DNA of 64,000 nt from Jacaranda mimosifolia (GCA_018894105.1 CM032122.1:37045404-37109403), one strand, 5' to 3'. Shown: positions 32,518 to 44,787, numbered from the stretch's first letter. A program made the numbers and translations. Notes: generated by a model not told the origin, from the sequence alone.

Positions 32518-34404
32518 TCAGTTGTTTCTGCTGTAACGGCTCATCTCCATTGCTGAAGCAAAATTTGCTAGCTCAATATTTCCTCCCACTCCAAGAAAAT
32601 CCCTGGTGAGGCTGTTCTCGTTTTGGATTCCACTGGGTTGGCTTTGCTTCCGAATCAGAGGATTTGGGTTTCTTGATGAGCTGCAGCCCATTAGTGGGGA
32701 GCTAGAATTGATATCGTTGAGGAGTAATCCGTGATCACCATGGTTGGGGTTCAGGGTTGAAGCAGATGCGGAGGCCATTAATCCATTCAAATTATTCTCA
32801 GTACCTTTTCCAAGATTTTGATGATGAGCTTCTTCGTTTCTGCCTTGGTTCAAAGAATTGAAGCTGGGAAAAGACGAGCTCATGAGGCCAAAACCAGTGC
32901 CAAAGATTGCAGAAGTACTAGTGGTGCAGCTCCTGGTTGAGCCCATTTGAGCTGCTTTCTGCAGTAATGCAGTAGCAGACATGGTAGCGGCTGGTGGATT
33001 TGTTTCATGCTGATGATTCTGGTTGTTACCGTAGTACATTGAACTTATGGTTTCGGACAAATTTCCTTTGTTTTCTTCTTCGGCTTTTAGTACAGCTCTA
33101 GGCAATGCTGATGATGAACCATTAATATTGCCAACTGCAAACGATTCCTCTTGTCCTCTGTTGAACCATGTCTGACTCTGTGAAGAAGCCATTTGAACCA
33201 ATTCTGCGGGCAAGCTGGCTGAATTTGATACCAAGAAATTAGCGTGAGAAGAACTTGGGCTTATGCCAGTGGGGTTGAGATGATGAGAATTTGCATTGTC
33301 TAGCCACAGCGGAAGCCTGGGTTTTTGCATATCAAAATTGAACTGATTTCCTGACTCCAATCCCCCAATTTCCGGCCTAAACATCCCAGAAAAATGGGAG
33401 CTGCTTCCAGCTGCATTCTGAAGATTGTTTAAACCCCCACTCATCAGTTCATTTCTGAAGTTCAAATTAGCAGATGGGACTACTGGAGTACTGAACCTTG
33501 CACTTTCTTCGGCTAATGCATCACAGAAGGCTCTATGTGTGATAAAGCTATCCTTTCTGTTTGATAAAAAAACACAAACCAAACTGGCAAACTCAATTCT
33601 ACCTTAATTAATGTACTCCAGCCTATGCATATATATCGTGCATTTTATATGATTTACATGTGTATGAGTTGCAATTAATATGTAAGTATAAAATACATAT
33701 GAGCTAGAGAGAAGTATATATAGGACCTGGAGAAGAGAGTTCCACAGTCACACTTGTATTCTCTAGTCCCACAAATCTTACTATGAGCTTTCCAATCAGA
33801 CTGGACAGCATACTTCTTGGAGCATTTCTCACACTTCCATTTCTTCTCGCCATGTTTTCTGCTGTAATGCTTCTTGATGCCTGTCAAATCCCCAAGTGCC
33901 CTTGAAGCGTCATGGTGCACACAGGTTTTTTCAGGGCAAATATACACTTTTTTTCTAACTTCTTTGTTGCTTCTTTGCTTGAGCTTCCATGGAAGGTTGT
34001 GGCCTCTCCTGTGTAGCTGCAAATTCTGGTCCCTCTGAAAACCCTTGTTGCAGATTTCACAGATGAATCTGTTTGTTGCCATGAGGGACTTTGGGGATAG
34101 TGCTATCACTTCTGCATCTGGATCTGCATATACATACAATTAACCAAACCTTTATTCATCCATCTTAAAAACAAGATATGTACAAAAAGTATCCAAGAAA
34201 AAAACACACACATCACACAGACACACACAAAAGCAGTTTCTTGCCTGGTGTTCCTGGAAGATTTCTTTTCCTTTTTGATGGATTTGAATTAGGGTTTGGA
34301 TTGGTAGGGTTGTGGGATGGGTTTGTGTTAGGATCTTGAATGAACCCTCCTCTAATGGAAGCTGGAGCTGGAACTGAAGGAAGCCCATCATCATGAGACA
34401 TCAT
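32518..34404 (-). CDS. IDD: INDETERMINATE-DOMAIN C2H2 zinc-finger transcription factor, 3 exons
   Basis: Exons (minus): 34404-34245, 34123-33727, 33556-32518 (1,596 nt, 531 residues). The basic KRKRNLPGTP motif (residues 44-53) is the IDD nuclear signal. The ID domain follows: C2H2 finger CEICNKGFQRDQ...HRRGH; a second C2H2 finger starting YICPEKTCVHH and ending HYSRKH; then two C2HC fingers, CEKCSKKY...HSKIC and CDCGTLFS...HRAFC. The C-terminal half is Asn/Ser-rich and keeps ALLQKAAQMGSTRS and LTRDFLGVG, both family motifs. IDD proteins bind DNA and work with DELLA or SCARECROW-type GRAS proteins in root patterning, gibberellin response and metabolism (family knowledge). Intron 1 uses a GC donor (CCAG|gcaaga) that exactly preserves the Asp of GTPDPDAE. 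A neighbouring ATG at 34401 is an alternative start. The gene is intact. Confidence 0.92.
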
Positions 34405-34914
34405 TTTGTGAAATATATTACTTGAAGAAGCACAAATTAAAACTAATTAAAGGTGTAGCTAACTTAGCTAGCTAGCAAAAGTGTAGCCAGAAGGGATTAA
34501 AGCTCAAAAGCTGATGCAATTTGGTGATATATGCATATGTGTGTGTGCGCAGTGGTGACCAACAGCAGGTAGAGAAAAAACAAGGATTATGCTGAAAATA
34601 GATAAAGCCCTGAAGAATTATCAACTTGTTTCCCTCAAAACAAACTGAAAAAGAGAACAAAAGAGAAACTAAGTAGGTGTGGACATCAGTGGAGTTTGTA
34701 GCTTTTCTTGCTCTTGCATGTTTTTCAATCTTTACAAGACAAAGAACAAAGAAAGAAAGAAAGAAAAAAAACATATGCCATGAAAACCTAGCATAGCTCA
34801 GCTCAGCTCAGCTAAAGAGGAGAGAATGAGAGAATATTTTTCCTTATCTCTCTCTCCTTATCTTACACGGCTGCTGCTTCTCTCAAAGTCGGTCAGCCAT
34901 AGACTCACCCTGGA

Positions 34915-34962
<48 letters not shown>

Positions 34963-34985
34963 AATGTGTGTGTGTATATAATACA
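34405..34985 (-). promoter_or_regulatory. Leader and promoter of the IDD gene, with compound microsatellite
   Basis: A long leader is likely, because the sequence has the CT/AG-rich, pyrimidine-biased look of plant IDD leaders up to about 34,915. It contains a five-fold CAGCT-type run (34,796-34,815). At 34,918-34,980 (CT)n, (TA)n and (TG)n runs abut; on the minus strand the TA run directly precedes the GA run and could supply the TATA function. Inferred. Confidence 0.4.
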
Positions 34986-36901
34986 TCAAGTATATAATTT
35001 GACAAGTATTTTACAATATTAAAAATAAAAATAAAAAAGTTGAAGTGGGATCTATCAAAATCAAAAGTGAATAACAAAAAGGAAAACCATGAAATCATCA
35101 TTTTGGACAACTCCTAGACTACATTGTTTCGTGTATTTTTATTTTTTTATTTTTAAATTATTGGTCCCATGTTTTTGGTTTGATATCTTCTTATTTTTTG
35201 CTGTAATCCAATCCGTTTCATTATTTTTCTTTTAATTTTGGAATTTTGATTTATTGTTATTACTTCCCTATTATTGCTCATGATCTTTTAATCAGGAAGT
35301 TCTTATGGTTCCGTCTCATGACTCTCATGATCAATTTGTATGACTGGAAAATTACAGTAAGGAAAGAAGAAAATTATTAAATGACGATGAAAAATTACCA
35401 CTAATTATAAAGTTAAGTGACAAAATTTCTATTTTGTGATGATAATGATTTTCATAAGTTTAATATAGTGATGAATTTTTTTTTTAATTTGTCATTATTG
35501 ACAATTAAAGATACATTGGCAGTAATAATGAAAATCTTTGAAATTATAGTTTTTTTATTATCACTAATTTTACACTATATATTTACATACTAGATCTTGT
35601 CACTATTAAATCATACTCTGACATATATCACTTCAAGATATTATTAATGATAAAATAAAAATTATTATCTTTTAATATATAGATATATATATGTCATTGA
35701 TAGCAATAATTAAATCATCACTTAATCTATTCGTCACTAATATTATATTCTTAGAGTAAAATCACATGTCGTTAAGTCATTTAAAAGAATGGAAAAGGCC
35801 AAATTTATTAATTTGATAACAAATTCACTCTCTTCTAAAAAATATTAAACTCAATTTTGAAACTAATTAATTAGTTTTTGCTATCCCTTAGCGGCGCCAT
35901 GGCCAATTTCGAGTTGTATGCTAGCTAAAAAATAAACTTTATACTCTTAATCAATACTTGTACTCTACTCGAATTGACTTTTAAAGTAAGATAAAAAAAA
36001 TCAGAAATCTACTCTATATTCTATCCAAGACGATAAAAATGAATCCAACATCTAAATAACTACAAAACTTTAGATGTTATTTGAAAAAGTGAAACTATTA
36101 TGCAATTTTACATATTAAATTTAAAAATATTAATCAAAACTTATTTCAAATTTGAATGATGAGGGTATTTTTAGAAAAAATCTTTGTTCATGTACAGAGA
36201 AAGTATGAGCATGTCAACAAGTATATATAGATTAGTTGTGAACAATTTTGAAAAAGATGCAAGAATCTTTAATCATGAAAGATGGGATTGGCTTTGTACA
36301 CATTGAGTATGTAAAAAGTAAAAGGCATAGTAAAAGAAAGAATCAAACTTAGGTCACATAAAGGTTAGAGAAAGAAAAGTGAAAAAGCTTTACAGGGATA
36401 CAGTGAAAATGATTGTGCCATAATTGTTTTTGGACCATTCTTTTTAACAGACAAAGATTTAAAAGAAAAAAAAAATACTAGTAATTATTTATTTATTGTT
36501 TTTCTTGTCTGGTAGTAAAATCCAGTATTCACATATATATGTATGTGTGTATATATATATATATATACTGCCGTCTCGTGAAGAACTGAAGGGAATTGGA
36601 TTGAGTGGGAGAGTAGGTGGATGTTGTGGATCTGCCAAACTGTCACATTCACTTGGCAGAGCGGGAAAAAAGGCCGCAAAAAAAGAAAAAAAAAAAGAAA
36701 AAAGAGTGTCATATTTCATAGTTATATTACTGTTTTCTTTTTAAATTTTAACTTATTGATTACAATTTTGGAATAATGAGATATCTATATTAATGACGTT
36801 AACCAATTATTAACAGTTCTCGCCGTCAATTTGTGAATTAACTTGTCCTTAAATTTTGACAATAATTTTTTATCCTAAAATCAAGCAAGCTAGAATGGTT
36901 T
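34986..36901. other. AT-rich spacer with a diverged MITE
   Basis: Between about 35,390 and 35,770, words such as TTACCACTAATTAT, TTATCACTAATTTT and GTCACTAATATTA suggest a hairpin-type MITE related to sequences at 39,530-39,840 and 47,280-47,440, but clean ends were not found. A (TA)n/(TG)n run lies at 36,533-36,567. No gene. Confidence 0.35.
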
Positions 36902-37255
36902 GGCTGTTTGGTTATGTTTTCTAAAGGTATTTTCATTTTCTGGTAAAAAAGAATAGTGATAATTATAATTGTGATTTTAAAAATAAAATATTGTTTGGAT
37001 ATTTTGTTTAAAATGAAATGATTGTTTAGGGTTGAAAATGAGTTGTATTTGGACATTATAGTATTTTTGTATTAAAGGTCGTGCAAATGAGAGTAGAAAA
37101 AATAAAGTATGAAAATGGAGACAGAGTGTTAAGAGTATGTTTGGAAAAATATGATGGTAATGAAAACATTTGTGAAAATAGGGAAGAAGTTGATAGTTTT
37201 TTTTTCATTTTTAGAAGAAAATGAAAATGATGTTTGAAAACAAAAACAAACAGGC
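36902..37255. mobile_element. Tourist-like MITE, about 350 bp
   Basis: The left end GGCTGTTTGGTTATGTTTTC pairs with the reverse complement of the right end (TGCCTGTTTGTTTTTGTTTT). The interior matches the element at 17,016-17,396 (AAAATATTGTTTGGA, GGGTTGAAAATGAGTT, GTCGTGCAAAT). The duplication is unclear. Confidence 0.6.
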
Positions 37256-38560
37256 ACTTAGTTTCAGAACTTATTAATTGCATGCAAAATACCTGTTCAC
37301 GTGATTTTGGTTAAAATATTATCATTTTGGTAATGAAAGATCGAAATATGAAAAAAGACATTGTGTCCCAAAATATTTTTACTTGTCAAAAGCGTATAGA
37401 AAAATTATTTTTAAAAAAGGCATGATTATTTTGAATGATAAGATCTATCTATTAGGATTTTTCAAAGAAAAACATTATAAATTTGAAGAGATACGTATTT
37501 TCCTCAAACTACCAAGCAAAATTAACTCTTAGCATTGGGATAATATTGGTTAGCAGTGCAAAAAATGTTGCCTGTTCCACGAAACCCAAAAAAAAAAAAA
37601 GAAAAAAAAAAAAAAAAGAAGGATGTATATATGTTGCCAAAAGGCTAATTTTGTCATTGACATGTCAAAGTGAATTATATATGATATTTGTCAATTTACT
37701 AAATTATATACTAATATATGGTTATCCAATATATGTTGAGTACTGACTTTTTCTACTCATGCATGCACTGTGTATTGTGTTATGTATGTTAAATTTGTAT
37801 AATGAAACAATAACGTTACTATCAATTCTGAATTAACCATAATATGATTCGTCAAGTAAATATTTCATACTTCATAGTTTTGAATTTTGATTGGAGGCGA
37901 TGAAAACAATAATCTTTGGGTTGATGAAGTGCTTTTTGTAGTGTTATTGAAGACCTATGGTGAAAATATGAATCAATTCAAAATTATAAAAATATTGGAT
38001 AAAAAATCTTAATTTAAGAGTTGTAATATAATAATTAAAATTATTGGGTTGTCTCTTTTATATTTTATAAAATAAAAAAAAAATTATCCCTCAATTATTA
38101 ATTAAATTATTAAAATTATCCATGTTTATGAATATATTCAGGATTTATATATCTTAAACCATTGTACTAAACATAATTGACTTCAATTATTTTCTTATCT
38201 TTCTATATAATTGTTTGGGCCTTCATCTTGTCAAATAAATATTACTTCTAAGAGTTAGAACTTGAGAATGTAACTCAAGTCAAGAATGATTCAATAATTT
38301 GGACAATTCAAATTGTCAATGTAATTCATCATGATCAGAGACTCAGAATCAATGTAATAGAGGTATGAATTTTATTATTTTAAATGCTTATTAAAGAACG
38401 GTCTAACACTCTTTAATTTCGACATATATCAATTTATAAATTAAAGGATATTTATTGGGCTATCTTAATAATTCTAATTATTTCTTTGATTTTAGTAGAT
38501 GTCAACTACCAGAACACGATTTGAGATCCTTTAATTTCGACACTACTTTACTTTTGGACA
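37256..38560. other. AT-rich spacer
   Basis: Contains an A-rich run at 37,588-37,620. No gene, RNA or mobile element supported. Confidence 0.4.
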
Positions 38561-38870
38561 TAGACGGAGCCAAAGTGGGGCTGGTAGGGGCAATCGTCCC
38601 CCCTCAAAATATTAAATTTTAATTTTTTATATTAAAAATTTTAAAATATTACAACTTTGTTATCCTTTAAATTATAAAATTATCCTTCTTTTTATGGAAA
38701 ATATGCCAATTGCCATTGTCCTTCTTTGTCTTTCTATTTTTTTTTTTATCGATTGTTTTAAAACTACAGATTTTGAATGATTAGTATATAAGATTAAATA
38801 AAAAAAAAATTATATTTTTGATAATTCAGAATTTTGCCCCCCATAATAAAAAATTCTAGATCCGTCCCTT
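38561..38870. mobile_element. Non-autonomous transposon relic with GACGGA ends
   Basis: The left end TAGACGGAGCCAAAGTGGGG and the right end TCTAGATCCGTCCC form imperfect inverted ends. Next to them lie CAATCGTCCCCCC and TTTTGCCCCCC tracts around an AT-rich core. This arrangement is a frequent dispersed element in dicot genomes. The superfamily (possibly hAT) is not certain. Confidence 0.45.
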
Positions 38871-39286
38871 CTTTCGGAAGAATTCTTGAATTTACCTCCC
38901 AATTAAAGTTATGTATATTAAAATAAACCTATACGACATTACATATATATACATATATTTAATTTGCTTGCTTATACAGAACCTCTTTCCAAAACAGAAT
39001 TTAATTTTAAATGGTAAATGTATGAAGCATCAGTTTCCAAGCTAAAATATTTTATTATTTTAACTTATTTTTTACTCAAATAGAAAATGAAATTTGATTA
39101 AAAAAGGACATATATATATATATAATTAAGCTTGTAAGTTACCAAAATAAAAAGACCAGTGCTGGTAAAATTTTGGGGGAAGAAAGGGAAGAGATAAAGG
39201 TTGTTGAGAAAGACAAGAGATGAGCGGTACCCCTTCCTCGAAATGTCGACTACCCCACCAGACACACACGTTTTTCTAAAAATTCT
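38871..39286. other. AT-rich spacer
   Basis: A (TA)n run at 39,110-39,123; nothing else supported. Confidence 0.35.
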
Positions 39287-39360
39287 CATCTCTCTCTCTC
39301 TCTCTCTCTCTCTCGATATATATATATATATGTGTGTATATGTGTGTGTGTGTGTGTGTA
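39287..39360. repeat. Compound (CT)n(TA)n(TG)n microsatellite
   Basis: About 13 CT, then AT and then TG units in succession, the same order as at 34,918-34,980 in the IDD upstream region. Confidence 0.9.
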
Positions 39361-40556
39361 AAAGAGGTTTGCAAGACAAAGAATCTTTTCCTGGCTAGCC
39401 ATGCTTTCATGGGGCCCCTCTTTTCGAAAGGATAGCTAAACATAATTCCTCATTTTCCTTATGTTGTTTGATCACCCACCCAACACCAACACTTCAAAAA
39501 TAAAATAAAATAAAATAATGGTAAGAAAGTAAGATCATACAAAATTATCATTAGCAATCGGTATTAAACTAATAATTTTAATTTTATTAGTAGTGATATA
39601 TATATGAAGTGATAAGTTTTTTTTTTTTATCGTAATAAGTAATATTAATAAGAAATAGCATTTCAAATCATCATTGTTAATATAATAATTAGGACACCTA
39701 TATCACAATTACTTACTAATAATGAAAAATCTCATCTTATTATTAGATTTTTATGATTATTTTATATGTGTCACTAAATATTAATTAAAAAATCCATTTA
39801 TTGTAGACATAGTAATAACTTTCACATACTCATTTTAATATGATAATATTAATCTTCGATCTATATTGTCTTGTGAAGGAAGTCGAATTAGTTTTCATTT
39901 CAGGGAGAAATTTCTATCTTAGGAAATAGCTCTTCTTGTCCAAATATAAAGTAATTAATATTTTCAATTTTTTTATTAAATACAATATAAATTTTTTAAT
40001 ATTACTTAAATATATATGTCCATCAACATAATTCGCATAATGATCAGTCATCGAGTCCATTAAAAAAGATTTGTCTGTAAAAGGCTTATTTGAGAAGATC
40101 TCGATATTCATATAATTTATTGTCCATATCGTCATTTCTTTTATTCTCACAGTTCAATTCAAGATAAACGAGAGTTGAGCTCAATTTTTAATTTTCTTAA
40201 ATCATCCTTATCATTAATGAGGTTGGTATTACATCTTCTTTCCTAGTGATCAAACCTGCAGTCATAAAGTACATTTGCTGTCATGACAAAAAAAATTGAT
40301 CTGGACAATAAATACTCTTGCCTTTAGGCTCTTGTCATTTATGAAATCAATGGAGCTTGTTCCTAATAACAAGCAGTCTTGCCTCAGACATCATGCTGAT
40401 TATGGAATCAATGCCCTGGCAAAAAAATTCCTTTCCCTTTGAGCTCATACTGATTTTGATATCCATCTGCTTAATCCTAATAAAAGATAAATTTTATTTG
40501 TGCGAAAAACAAATTTCTATTTTTAGCTTTTGATAAAGGGTATCAATGAAAATTTA
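39361..40556. other. AT-rich spacer with diverged repeats
   Basis: About 39,535-39,840 carries TATCATTAGCAATCGG/TTATTAGTAGTGA words that resemble other hairpin MITEs in the window, without definable ends. From 40,230 to 40,480 short phrases (CTCTTGTCATTTATG, ATCATGCTGATTATG) repeat loosely. No gene. Confidence 0.3.
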
Positions 40557-40823
40557 GGGCTAGTTTGGTTGGATTTTAAGTTATATCATGATTATTTATC
40601 ATGTGATGGTTTGTATGATTTTTTGTCATTGTGATATAGTTCGGCTGTCATGATAAATAAATTCATGGAGATGGCATGTTAATTTATCATGAGAATTGCA
40701 AATATAAACACGGACTTTTGGTATTCATATGTGAGTTTGAATGTTTATTGTCACTAACCAAACGAATAATAAAGTGGGATAAAAATAATGTATCTTACCT
40801 TATTATCCTAATCAAGCCAGCCC
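40557..40823. mobile_element. Tourist-like MITE copy A, 267 bp, TSD TTA
   Basis: It begins GGGCTAGTTTGGTTGGATTT and its right end is the imperfect inverse (reverse complement GGGCTGGCTTGATTAGGAT). TTA flanks both sides (40554-40556 and 40824-40826). This is a non-coding member of the same family as the copy at 40,954. Confidence 0.75.
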
Positions 40824-40953
40824 TTATTGAATATGAAAGGGAATAAATATTATATGATATAATTTGGGGGAATAAATAGTAAAAAAACTTATTTAAGAAG
40901 ATATACAATATGAGAAATTATAACTAAGAGAGGTAAAATGCATTTTACCCTAT

Positions 40954-41221
40954 GGGCTAGTTTGGTTGGATTTTTAAGTTATCTCATGATTATTTATCAT
41001 ATAATAATTTGTATAATTTTTAATCATTGTGATATACTTCGGCTGTCATGATAAATAAATTCCTAGAGGTGGCAGATTAATTTATTATGGGATTTGTAAA
41101 TATAAATACGAGCTTTTGGTACTTATGCAGGTTTGAGTATTTATTGTCACTCCAACCAAATAAATGATAAGATATAATGAAAATATCATATCCCACCTTA
41201 TCGTTCCAACCAAACTAGCAC
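40954..41221. mobile_element. Tourist-like MITE copy B, 268 bp, TSD TAT
   Basis: It begins GGGCTAGTTTGGTTGGATTT and ends with the inverse of GTGCTAGTTTGGTTGGA, flanked by TAT at 40951-40953 and 41222-41224. It is clearly homologous to copy A over its full length (GGCTGTCATGATAAATAAATT shared in part), and lies only 130 bp away in the same orientation. Confidence 0.75.
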
Positions 41222-42033
41222 TATGAATTGGCCAAATTCCATATTTTAATTGAAGAAATGAATTGCAGCATATAGTTTGGTACGGTACTGGAGTAGTCGA
41301 CCACTTTTGGCATTAAGCAGTTGGATTATATACTACATTTGAAAGACAAGGATTCTTTATCAACTGATTGACTCTCCTCCGTCTCCGTCTCCACTCCCAA
41401 GAATGTTCATTCGTATTTTGTACACCTAAAAGAAAAGAAAAATACACAAATCTCTCCCAACTTGAGTTACATAAAATAATTGGAGAATCAATTATAATGT
41501 TTTGTGCCCAAATATGTTGTTTCTTATAATAATTTCAGTCGAATCTACCTATATAATTAACAAAATATATGGTCATATAGAAACTATATTATTATTTTAT
41601 TATAAATCAAAAATTAAAACATACATATTTGGCATGATGCAATCAAGCTAGTAACATATTATTTGAAAAATACTTACACTTTATTTAGTTTAAGAACTTT
41701 GGTTAGAAAAAAAAATTGATAAAGAAAAGGAATTTGGTTGTTTAAGGAAAACAAACATAGTACTAATCCCATCTCAAAGAAATTGTTTTTCTTAGCATTT
41801 CTTTTTCTTTTGTTCACCAAAATCTTATACTAAAATAGGATGAATCTCACCCAAAGGAAAGTTAATGTTGATTTTGTGGGGTGACCACTGACCAGTTCAA
41901 TTCACGGGCCTTATGTTCTTTAGCCAAAAATTGTGATGTAAAACTTGGATATGTATTCTACAACCCCAAAACACATAAAAGCGAATCTCCCGGAATTTTG
42001 ATCGATTGAATTTCAGCATAGTATTAAAACTTA
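41222..42033. other. AT-rich spacer
   Basis: No gene, RNA gene or definable repeat. Confidence 0.4.
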
Positions 42034-42207
42034 GGACTGTCAATGGGTATTTGGATTGAATCAGTCGAATTTGAATTCGAATTTAATTATCGAAATGTAT
42101 AATCAAATTGGATTCGATATCCTATAGGATCTTTGTTAATCAGTACCATATTCGAATTCGATGGATATCCAAAATTCAATTAAAAAAAATCCAACATGGT
42201 TTAATAA

Positions 42208-42250
42208 CCCCACCCACCCCCCACCCCCACCCCCACCCCCACACCCACAC
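42208..42250. repeat. C-rich minisatellite (CCCCCA)n
   Basis: Runs of 3-6 C separated by single A. The complementary strand has at least six G-runs in about 40 bases and could form a G-quadruplex. Confidence 0.85.
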
Positions 42251-42488
42251 AACCTTTTGGATTGTTTAAAAACAATATATTTATAAAGTAAATTTACATC
42301 ACATTTGAATTTTTAATAATTTTTTATTATATATTAGTCCAAAAGTTAAATATTTGAATACTAAACCCTTATTTCGCATTATATTAATGTATAAGTGAAC
42401 TATTATAGTTCAGTATCCCTCTTATTTTTTAAATTAAAGACTCAATATTAATAGTATAATGTAGACGTTAATATAGATGTTAGGTTAA

Positions 42489-42526
<38 letters not shown>
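42489..42526. repeat. (ATT)n microsatellite
   Basis: About 12 uninterrupted ATT units inside the hAT-like element. Confidence 0.95.
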
Positions 42527-42527
<1 letters not shown>

Positions 42528-42723
42528 AGTTCGAATTTGAATTTTTAACGGATCGGATTACTTAATTTTATATCCAATCCACTTATTTTAAATTATAAAT
42601 ATTTATAATCGAATCTGATTCATTGAATATTTTAATCGAATTAAAATTTTAAAATTCGGATCGAATTTATATCGGATTCAGATTAAAATCCGATCATTTG
42701 ACAGCCATAACTACTAAAACTTA

Positions 42724-43979
42724 TTCAAAGGTCCAAACCGAAAAGGCCCAACTATAAATATTGTTAAAGAGCTCAAACTTTAATTTCAGGCTCGATTATG
42801 TCTAATAAAATTTGCCATGTACAATTTCTTAACAACTAATATTTTTGTCTAAGGTTTTGAACTAATTTGGTTCTTAATTTCGTGGCACCAATTTCATATA
42901 TAATTTGGGCCTAATAATACCTAATTTATCAATCCAATGTTTGTAAGTAATTTTAATATGTTTATCGGAAGCTTTGGTCTAATTTAATTTTTAATTTATC
43001 AGTGCCAATTTCATTCACACCACAATAAAGTTTAGCCCAAACTAAACGAATCAATTGCAAATTAGAAAGAAGCTTTGCCCAAATTAGAATGTTAGAGCCC
43101 AATTCACAGCCCAGTTTCTGGCCCATTCCCTTGTTCTTCTAGACAACCTTCTATTTTAGTTTCAGATTTTAATACAAATAAGTTTGACCATATGCTAAAA
43201 TAGAGCTTTTCTAAATCATAGTAACAAGAAAAACAAGAGGAAGAAATCGGGGTACAAACAAGTCGAGGCGACTCGTAAGCCTCATGAGTCGTGCTCAAGT
43301 CGAGTTGTTTCAAGTCGATTTTTGATCAATCTGTATTTAGGCTTGAGACCTGCGAGCTGACTCGCAATCAGTAAATGGTTAAATATTAATTTTTATTTCA
43401 TTAATAAATATATATTATATTACTATTTCTTGTATTATATTACCCTAAACCCTAAATCAAGTCAAACTGAGTTCAATTTAAGATTATATGCCTGTTAAAC
43501 TCTAGCCTAACATATATATTTTGAGTTTAAGCTCAAAAATTTTCATCAAGTTCAACTCAATTCGGCACAATTGCACCCATAAGACGAATGCACTAATTAG
43601 AATAGCAAACAAAATGTATTATTTGAATGACGGTATTGAAATTTTAAAAATAATAAAATTTTGTGTTTGAGTCTATTCAAATAAAAACTTAGAAATATTT
43701 AATCATATGTATTATGTATAATAACATATATTCGTTTAAGTATAAAAATATCACGAGACAAAGTGAACCATAGTCTGTGCAATTTAAAAGCGTACCAAAC
43801 TACCAATTCCTGTCGGCCACAAATTCTAATTTATCCCGCTACGATGAAATATATTGATTGAAAGAGTGTTATATGCAAACTTAATTATTTTAACTTTCTA
43901 ATAATCAACAATTTAATTAATTTTGTCAAACTAATTAGCATATTATAACTGGATAGTACTATAATATATCTTTATTTTG
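42724..43979. other. AT-rich spacer
   Basis: Around 43,255-43,380 there are several AAGTCGAG/GACTCG words that look like one end of another degraded transposon. No gene; the small minus-strand frame at 43,104-43,313 has no family features. Confidence 0.35.
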
Positions 43980-44090
43980 TCCAGTGACATCAATCTCCCC
44001 TATCATGTAGGTTTTGTGTTCGAATTCAAATGAGTTCCTTCATGCACCTTATGTGCGCATCTAATTGTGGAGTTTGTATTTTTATTTAAT
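43980..44090 (+). mobile_element. SINE-like tRNA-derived repeat, copy 1 (possible)
   Basis: TCCAGTGACATCAATCTCCC, then a TATCATGTAGG word, then GTGTTCGAATTC, resembling tRNA A and B boxes spaced about 40 bp apart. The same order of words is present at 55,203-55,330. Too diverged to define its ends. Confidence 0.4.
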
Positions 44091-44556
44091 TAATTTGATA
44101 ATTAAATTTTATTTAACTTATTGTACGAATAATTTTTTTAATTTGATAATTGAATTTTATTAAATATTTGTAATGTTTTCTAAAATATATAAATATACAT
44201 ATATACATATATATTTCAATGTATTAAAATTGTCAGAAACTTAATATAATAAGTTAGTCCAAAAATTAAATAATTTTTAACTCATATATTATATTAAATG
44301 AGCAATAATTTTAGGACATCAAAAAGCAATTATGACGCAAACAAACAAAACATGAGCACACTACATACAATTCTAGGCACTGATGCTCTGCTTCCACAAC
44401 AATAATCAAGAAATTTTGCCATCATATAATCATAATAATTAACAGAGAGCCGGACAGAGCAGAACAACACATTTGTTAGGTGCAACAAATTTGCAGGAAG
44501 GGAACAAAAAAGAAAATTGAACAGTAGTTATTAAACATGAAAAATAAATCAACCTC
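44091..44556. other. AT-rich spacer and 3' side of the small ORF
   Basis: No feature beyond possible 3' UTR of the minus-strand ORF that follows. Confidence 0.35.
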
Positions 44557-44787
44557 CTAACACCTCTGGATGGGGCTGCGGCGGAGGGAAGAGCTATGCA
44601 AGGGTCGAAGCTGGCGGCGCTTGGCGGGTTCACGGCGGCCGGCATCGCGTGATGAATATTCTTCATGATCAGCGGGGTAGTACTGTTGAGCTATGACAAC
44701 TGATATGAGAACCACACCCAAACAGAACACTGCATACAATTGCCTGCTCAACCTCCCCAATACACATCCGAAAATGGCCATTTCCAT
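44557..44787 (-). CDS. Small membrane or secreted protein candidate, 76 residues, unknown family
   Basis: The first ATG of the frame is at 44787 (MEMAIFG...), with a second at 44781. Residues about 17-36 (YAVFCLGVVLISVVIAQ) form one hydrophobic segment that could be a signal peptide or anchor. The rest is basic (SSRDAGRREPAKRRQLRP ... RRSPIQRC). The region is much GC-richer than the surrounding spacer, and upstream there is a TATA-like run (about 44,913-44,925, minus direction) with a plausible leader, which supports a real gene. A second frame (44439-44666) is also open over the GC-rich part, so an intron or another frame is possible. No family recognised; function unknown. Confidence 0.45.
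   Translation of the reverse strand: MEMAIFGCVLGRLSRQLYAVFCLGVVLISVVIAQQYYPADHEEYSSRDAGRREPAKRRQLRPLHSSSLRRSPIQRC

Larger units (their letters stand above)
42025..42723. mobile_element. Non-autonomous DNA transposon, hAT-like, about 680 bp
   Basis: TAAAACTTA flanks both sides (42025-42033 and 42715-42723). The left end reads GGACTGTCAATGGGTATT and the right end carries TTTGACAGCC, the inverse of GGCTGTCAAA, offset by a few bases. GCTGTCAATGGG ends with 8-9 bp duplications are typical of hAT-type MITEs in plants. The interior is rich in ATTCGAAT words and holds a C-rich minisatellite (42,208-42,250) and an (ATT)n run (42,489-42,526). Confidence 0.5.
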
